DNA from: Erodium maritimum
Taxonomy: Eukaryota; Streptophyta; Magnoliopsida; Geraniales; Geraniaceae
Assembly (NCBI GenBank): GCA_963921825.1
Contig: OY997589.1
Coordinates: 744,001 to 808,000 of the forward strand
Length of the DNA: 64,000 nt
Direction: 5' to 3'
Shown here: in pieces, positions 56,132 through 64,000 of the stretch
How the letters are laid out: each line of letters opens with the position of its first letter
Position numbering within the stretch: position 1 is the stretch's first letter
The notes under the pieces: model-generated
Told to the model about the DNA's origin: nothing
The model's input: the letters and a program-made list of their open reading frames with translations, nothing else
Databases searched by the model: none
Position numbers and translations under genes: made by a program

Positions 56132-56887
56132 GTATGTTCAGTAGATTTTGATCTGTGTTTCGATGCGATTCGTTGCTTGTTTCGTGATTTTTTTTGCTGG
56201 ATCGGCGATTCGATTCGAGGTTTTGAGCTGTGGATCTGTTTTGATATGTGTGTGTGGTTTTGTGGATTAGATCTGGATTTGGTATTGTGTAGCTAATTAA
56301 ATTTTGGCGGTTTGTATTGGTTTTTTTAGTAGATTTCGGTTTTGGAGTTGGTTGAGGCTTTGAGTTTTGGTATGATCGGTTGATTTTGGAGTCTGATCTG
56401 TTCTCTTTGTTTCTGGATCTGTGTGTGTGATTTGTTCTGCTCTTAGATCTGTGGGATGATGAAGTGTGTGCATATGTGTTAGTCTGATGTGGTTTTGAGT
56501 TGTAGATGTGATTATGAACTGAATCATTGTGATTTTAGTGTATGGATTGAGCTGATTAGCTTCGGGAGCTTAGGTACTTGAACAAATTGTGGTTGCATTG
56601 ATATGGTTTGGAGTTTTTGTTAATGTCATAATCTGATGATATAATGCTTAGAGATGTTTTTTTGAGTTAATAATTGACTGTACTAGATGTTATTCTACAA
56701 ATCATATGTTGATGTCTTTGTGGGGTTTCTCTATATAATAAGTGAGAATGAAAAGTATACGATGGGAAGTTTTGTGATTATAAGTTGTTGCGAGATAGCA
56801 AGTGATAGTAGGATGTCTAATTCAGTGACTAGTAGTTTGCTTCTATTTGTTAGATTTATAATTCATGTGTTTTTGATTTACATGCAG
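56132..56887 (+). other. Leader intron of the actin gene
   Basis: The donor CGAG/GTATGT and acceptor TTTACATGCAG bracket a 756-bp T-rich intron ending 11 bases before the ATG. A long first intron in the leader is the usual structure of plant actin genes, where it raises expression. Confidence 0.75.
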
Positions 56888-56898
56888 GCTTGTGAAAA

Positions 56899-58952
<2,054 letters not shown>

Positions 58953-60050
58953 GTTTCACAAGTCCTATGGTGGCAAATTCGTTTTCCATTTAGTTGGCTT
59001 TTTGTGTCGTGTCATGTGAACTTAGCTGGGGATCACGCCCGAAGGTGAAATTGTTTCGTGAAGACGTGATTGGTTTGAAAATTTATATTCAGTCCCTCAG
59101 CGTTCGACTATGGTTTTAGTAGGATGTTTGTAGGAGAGTGCCTGTGATGCTTTTTCGCTTACTTTGGTTTCGTATTTGAAGTTCATTTTCTTGAGAACAT
59201 TTTAATGTTAATAGTTATTGTATGAGTAATTTGATTTTAGAGTCAATTTGGGGTCTTATTTGGACTCGATTTCCCATCGAAAGAATTACATCTATAAGTC
59301 TTGATTGAAAGATTTGGAGTTTTGATTTCCTAAGAACCGTCTACTTATCTATTTTATTTGACTGGGATGTGAATATGTGATTAAGCATTTTGTAGACGTT
59401 CACTTTTTTTATTAACTATAAATGATCATGTTATTATGTTGGTTATGTATAAATGATCTGCAAAAACATTAGGTCAAGCATTTTGCAACATATAATTGGT
59501 CTGTAACATAAAAAATTTTCAGTATAAAATTTTGCTATCATGGGAAGGTTTTGAATCTATGGCCTGTAAATAACAATGTTTAATTATCTTTAGTATCTTT
59601 TCCTATTGGTAACCCTTTTAGTACTTTGATATATTGCTAACGATTTGAACAAAATTTTGATCAAGTTTACGTTATTTTGATGATTTGTGATCAGTTCATG
59701 AAGGGTATCAAAAATTCTGTTATCAATACGGGGTATTAAATGATTTGTAACAAATTCATAAAAATATTAAATGATAGTTACCAAAACAGAAGGACTGATA
59801 CAGAACGTTACAAAATACGGGATACAAAAAGTATGTTAACAATAAAAAATGGACACAAAAAAAAATTAACTCTTAATTTTTTTATAGTTTTTGTTTCTGT
59901 GTAATCCTATGTGTATGTGAAGTTCAACAATAGAGCTCCAAATACACATCAAAGAAGAAGCTCATATCCATCTCTAAAACTGAAACTAACAAATCACTCA
60001 AACTCTCGTTTGTATCTTCAACCATTCCCAACAAAAATCTTTTGAAGAAC
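58953..60050. other. Actin 3' region and intergenic DNA
   Basis: The actin 3' untranslated region probably runs to about 59250. At 59590-59865 lies a copy of the MITE at 43600-43858 (shared GTTACCAAAACAGAAGGACTG region). No gene is recognised. Confidence 0.5.
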
Positions 60051-63000
60051 TCAACCTCCATTCTTCATATCTTCTTCTTCTTCAGACTGACTCCAATCTT
60101 CTTCTTCTTCAGACTGACTCCAATCTTCTAGTTCTGCATCATGACTTTGATCTTCTTCTTCTTCTCCAGAGACTTCAACTAGCCTCCCGCGAACCCATTT
60201 CTTCGTTTTTCCAACCGATCGAGGAGGAAGACGAATGTCCTCTTCAAACGCTCCATTCAATGACAAACCCTTCTCAAACACAGCACTCCAATCCGATTCC
60301 AACTCACCCGGTTCCTTCACCGGAGCTGCACCTAATTGCTTCACTAGCTCCTCCACATTGAGTTGGGGCAGACTATTGCGCCTACGAGACATCGCAGTCG
60401 ACACAAACTCCTCCTCGTCGTTCAATATGATGTCCTGCACAGAAACCTTACCATAACCGCGATTCTCGCCCTGGCTCGGGATGCCATTTATGTTTCTTTC
60501 CTCTTCATGGTTCACAAGCTCATCCTTAATTTCCTCAAACTTGCTACCCAAGGCATCTGGAGGTTCGGTTTGTCCTGTCTCCAAGGCTTCGAGTGACTGG
60601 ATAGCTTTAGCTATTAGCTTTCGGGTCTCCAAGAGAGCTTCCAGTGCAATGGGACTCGACTCTGCTGCAAGCTCGAGGGCTTTAGAGGCCTTCTGAGCTT
60701 CAGCAATCGATAGCCTGCAAGATATCAGATGACAGGACCGGTTACACCAGTGACTTTTTCACCAACATCAAGGACTAGAAAATTAATCCGAGGGGTAATT
60801 GCAAAAAAAGTACCCTGATGTATGTATTGACTTTTTGGAAGTTGTAGCCCTCTTTTGTGATAATATAAAGTGCCTTGAACTCGTCTTTTTGCTACACTTT
60901 GTTTAAAACAACGATTTTACCCTTTTGAAATCTAGAAATAATAAGGAAAACAAAATTTTCATCTCCCTTAGTTTTCTTCCTCTTTGTACGGTTAAAAGAG
61001 ATGAAATTTCTAGATTTATTTAAATTTAAATTTTCAATGGTAAGATCGTCATTTTAGAACAAATGAGTAATTACGTTTAGCTACACCTAACTATCACTGA
61101 TTATCACTTAGCTACACCTAACTGTTTTTTGTTTGAGAGATACCCTATCTTTCAGACGAAAAAAAAGTGTAAAAACTAACGAATTATAGTAAAGTGTAAA
61201 AATTTGATAGTTAGGGTACGTACGAATTTTTTTTTTTGGTGTAACTAAGTGATAATCGATGATAGTTAGGCATAGCGAAACATGATTATCCCTAGAACAA
61301 ACTTACACAAAGCACAACAAGAAGATAGGTTCATTACCCTTTTTTTTGCAATTAACATAGAAGAGGGCTACAACTTGCAAAAAGTCAATACCTGAGGTTA
61401 CTTTTTTGCATTTATGAACAACAGTCATAACTGTCAATACCTTAGAATATATGGATAATTGCACAAAAGAACCCCGAGGTATTCATTTCTTGCAATTTGT
61501 AGAGTCTTCTTCCTTGGTAATTACATAAAAATACCCTGAACTTGTCATAGAGAAGCTCTCTAGATTTATTGTTTTCTATATATATATATGCGTGGATGAA
61601 CAAACTAACCTCACTTGTGCAATGGCTTCAGCTTGCCTGGACTCTAAAGCCGCCCTTTGAGCTCGGATATTCTTTATCATCTCCAACTTGGTTCTTACTA
61701 AAGGATCCTTATATTGTGGTCCGCGTCTCTTTGGTTTCTCGGGTTGGGGTTTCGGTTCTCTTACAAAATAGATTTGAGTCTCAAAAGCCTTCTTCTTCGG
61801 ACGGCTTTGTCTAGGGGACTGTGTACTAGTATTGCTTCTCTGTTTTCTCCTGGGCTTTCTCTCTGATGCACCATGATAGTTATGAAGGCCAGTGAGGACT
61901 CGCTCACGATATGCCTAGAGGGAGACAAAAACATAAATTATGAACAACAAAGCCATAACTGTAAAAAAGTATCCTGAGATATTCATTTTGCAATTTGTAG
62001 CCCTCTTCTTTGGTAATTACTGAACTTGTCTTTTTGATGCAATTTGTATAAATTGTTTTAAAATGACGATTTTATCCTTGAAAATTTGAAATTTAAAAAA
62101 TAATAATTAAACAACAAAAAAATCCAAATTTTCATATCCCTAAAATTTCCTACTCTTTGTACGGTACAAAAGGAAGAAAATTAGGGGATCTAGAAATTCG
62201 GATGTTTTTACTTTTTATTTTATAAATCTAAGTTGTAAGGATAAAATCGTCATTTTTATACAATTGGCGACAAAAAAAACAAATTCAGGCTATATTTTTG
62301 CAATTATCCCAAAAACTGAATACCTCAGGTACTTTTTTTTGCCATTATCCTAGAATATAAGACTATAATAATAACAAAGCTGACTTCGATGTGCCACTGA
62401 TTACTATGCACTTACAGGATCGGCCCACTTGGCAGCAATAGCTTCAGCGATTTTCCTTTTTTGCTCAGGGGATTTTGGTGCGCTCTGGCATCTTTTAGCC
62501 TTGACGATTTTCTTTTGCTCGAGAGTCTCCAACCACTGCATATGAAGCTGTTCGTCTAGAATCTGGAACGAATCCCACTGCAATTCTTCCTCGCCCTCAC
62601 AGCCTGTTCTAGAAGCTTCCGCAATCAAATTCTGCCACTCATAATGGCAAATTTCCTGTATAACGCGCTTCTCGCGACGCTTTATATATGTCCTACGAAC
62701 ACTAGCCCCGATTTTCTCCTTCGTCTCGTCACTGTACAACCGTCACAAAAGGGCGAAATGAAATTAGGGGACTGCCTTACTTTTAATGGGTCTTTGCAGC
62801 GTAGCCTCCGTCTTTTATCATTTTGTCGAAGTTACGATTTTTTCCCTTAATGAAATCCAGATCGAGTTGATTTTTCCCAGATTGGGACTTAAGTTAGGCC
62901 CAGATCTGCAAAACGCTTGTCCCGATCTGTGTTTTCATTAAGGGTAAAATCAAGTTTTCATTAAAAAGAATATTGTTTTATATAAAAAATGTTTTAATGA

Positions 63001-64000
63001 AGGCTTGTTGCAAATGTGTTAAAAAAAGTCTATTTTTTAATTACCTCTTCTTAGTGTGCATTAAAGAAGCAAAGGAAGAGGGACCTTGAGATTTGTTTTC
63101 AACTTAATGGCTACTCCATAGAGATAGTCGCAAAAACATACCTTAAACTTGCCTTTTCGTTGCAATTTGCGTAAATTCGTCTCAAAAAGACAATTTTACC
63201 TTTACAAGTTTAAATTTCAAAAGGTAACAAGTAAAAAACAAAAACGTAATATTCACTTTTCTTAATTTTCTCTCTTTTGGCATACAAAAAGGAAGAAATA
63301 TAAGGGACATGAAAATACTGGATTTTTGTTTTTGTTTTTTAGTTATTACTTTTTAAAGGGTATAATTGCCATTCTGAAACAAATTTACACAAAGTGCAAC
63401 AAAAAGGAAAGTTTATGACAATCATGGTACTTTTTTGCAATTATCCCTACTCCATAAGCCAGATTGAGTTATACATGATATGCACTATATTAACATTAGA
63501 AGCGAAGGAGCTAATTTTTAAAGAGCAAAATCCTTAAAAGAAGATTGGAGTGGTGTAATACTCACCTCTGAGCATGTCCAAGTTCAACTAGCTTCATTTT
63601 TATCTGCATAATCGAATTTGTAGTGAGAATAACCAATTTCTATGTAAACAAGACAAGACAGCACATGGAAAAAAACCTAAGGTCACTATACACACGAGAA
63701 CGCTTAAAAGTTGTTCTTACATTACATCACCTTAGGATCCTGCATTGCAATCTTCGTTCTCTCTCTGATCAGCCTACGGGTTTCTGCACATGATGTACAT
63801 ACGTTTTAACTACAGATGCACGATAACTACAACGATACAAGCAAAGGTTCGAGACAAACAATCTTACCGGGACTGTGCTTCCTTCCCATATTCCAAGGCA
63901 TTTTTCCTTTATTTGCTTTAGAAATCCTCTTCCGCCTCAATCGTTCTTTCTCATCCACTTCTGTCGATCCCTCGTTTGCAGACTCGATTTCCGTGTCTGT
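60051..64000 (-). CDS. NUMOD3-motif protein, 3' six exons (5' end beyond window)
   Basis: Exons on the minus strand, all joining in frame: 64000(continues)-63868, 63783-63731, 63603-63566, 62731-62416, 61914-61610 and 60714-60051, about 502 residues in the window. The first visible exon encodes RRKRISKANKGKMPWNMGRK followed by HSPETRRLIRERT, a NUMOD3-type nuclease-associated DNA-binding motif, which repeats after the third exon as SDETKEKIGASVRRTY. Next come CHYEWQNLIAEASRTG and RKIAEAIAAKWADP, a basic linker, a coiled-coil-like Ala/Glu stretch (EAQKASKALELAAES) and an acidic tail with a duplicated DWSQSEEEED. This matches an uncharacterised plant family that I recall as annotated 'muscle M-line assembly protein'; binding to nucleic acid is inference. 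Three introns hold MITEs of one family. Confidence 0.8.
60791..61415. mobile_element. Long-inverted-repeat MITE in the intron 60715-61609
   Basis: The ends AGGGGTAATTGCAAAAAAAG and (inverted) ATAAATGCAAAAAAGTAACC, with arms carrying AGTTGTAGCCCTCTT, identify the family of 14440-14885. It has been split by a second element at 61064-61292. A shorter piece of the same family follows at 61446-61560. Confidence 0.75.
61064..61292. mobile_element. Mutator-like MITE nested in another MITE
   Basis: It is flanked by the 9-bp repeat TAGAACAAA (61055-61063 and 61293-61301). Termini TGAGTAATTACGTTTAGCTA and, inverted, GGGATAATCATGTTTCGCTA continue into matching CCTAACTATCA arms. A 9-bp duplication with long inverted repeats is Mutator-type. 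Confidence 0.8.
61951..62352. mobile_element. Long-inverted-repeat MITE in the intron 61915-62415
   Basis: This is the same family as 14440-14885: left CTGTAAAAAAGTATCCTGAG, then TTGTAGCCCTCTTC and ACGATTTTATCC, with the inverse TACTTTTTTTTGCCATTATC at the right. It occupies most of the intron. Confidence 0.7.
63121..63449. mobile_element. Long-inverted-repeat MITE in the intron 62732-63565
   Basis: The right end inverted is AGGGATAATTGCAAAAAAGT, the left AGAGATAGTCGCAAAAACAT. Sub-terminal TTGCAATTTGCGTAAATT and its inverse are present. Same family as 14440-14885. Confidence 0.75.

Overview
This is nuclear DNA of a flowering plant, most likely a eudicot. Genes are split by GT-AG introns, intergenic DNA is AT-rich, and the genes belong to plant families: LysM receptors, WAK-type kinases, ATL RING-H2 ligases, a PUB27-like U-box ligase, plant ATG13 and a 377-residue actin. 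Small transposons, TRIMs and retroposon remnants are dense. The species cannot be fixed from the sequence.

Layout. 0-1.2 kb: first exon of a probable chloroplast protein (minus) and a Tourist-like MITE containing a 324-bp tandem duplication. 1.8-7.0 kb: decayed receptor fragments plus the broken tail of a WD40 gene, cut by hAT-type MITEs. 9.1-12.1 kb: an intact receptor kinase, copy A (plus), with LysM ectodomain and WAK-type kinase. 13.4-16.1 kb: a seven-exon WD40 gene (minus). 17-21 kb: gene-poor, with MITEs and a TRIM. 21.5-24.4 kb: receptor copy B (minus), with a tandem-repeat intron. 26.9-28.1 kb: single-exon U-box/ARM ligase (minus). 28.7-36.6 kb: retroposon-rich. 38.4-46.6 kb: three tandem ATL genes (minus), with duplicated upstream blocks. 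47-50.6 kb: large foldback elements and a retroposon. 50.9-54 kb: ATG13 (plus). 55.4-59 kb: MITE, then actin (plus). 60.05-64.0 kb: 3' part of a NUMOD3-motif gene (minus) running off the right edge, with several copies of one MITE family in its introns.

The most unusual content is the receptor cluster. Each intact copy joins a LYK4/LYK5-like triple-LysM ectodomain (chitin-type ligand class, by family knowledge) to a wall-associated-kinase-type transmembrane and kinase exon. The junction is a phase-1 intron just before the transmembrane segment, as expected for exon shuffling. Copies A and B converge on the WD40 gene, and at least three further copies are decaying to the left. The WD40 tail was duplicated with the receptor. 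If expressed, A and B would be cell-surface receptors that sense a LysM-type glycan ligand and signal through a WAK-type kinase. That function is inference; the architecture is read from the sequence.

The ATL trio is a second locally duplicated family, and all three share an overlapping TATA/telo-box promoter core. ATG13, actin, the PUB and the NUMOD3 gene look like ordinary single-copy housekeeping or regulatory genes.
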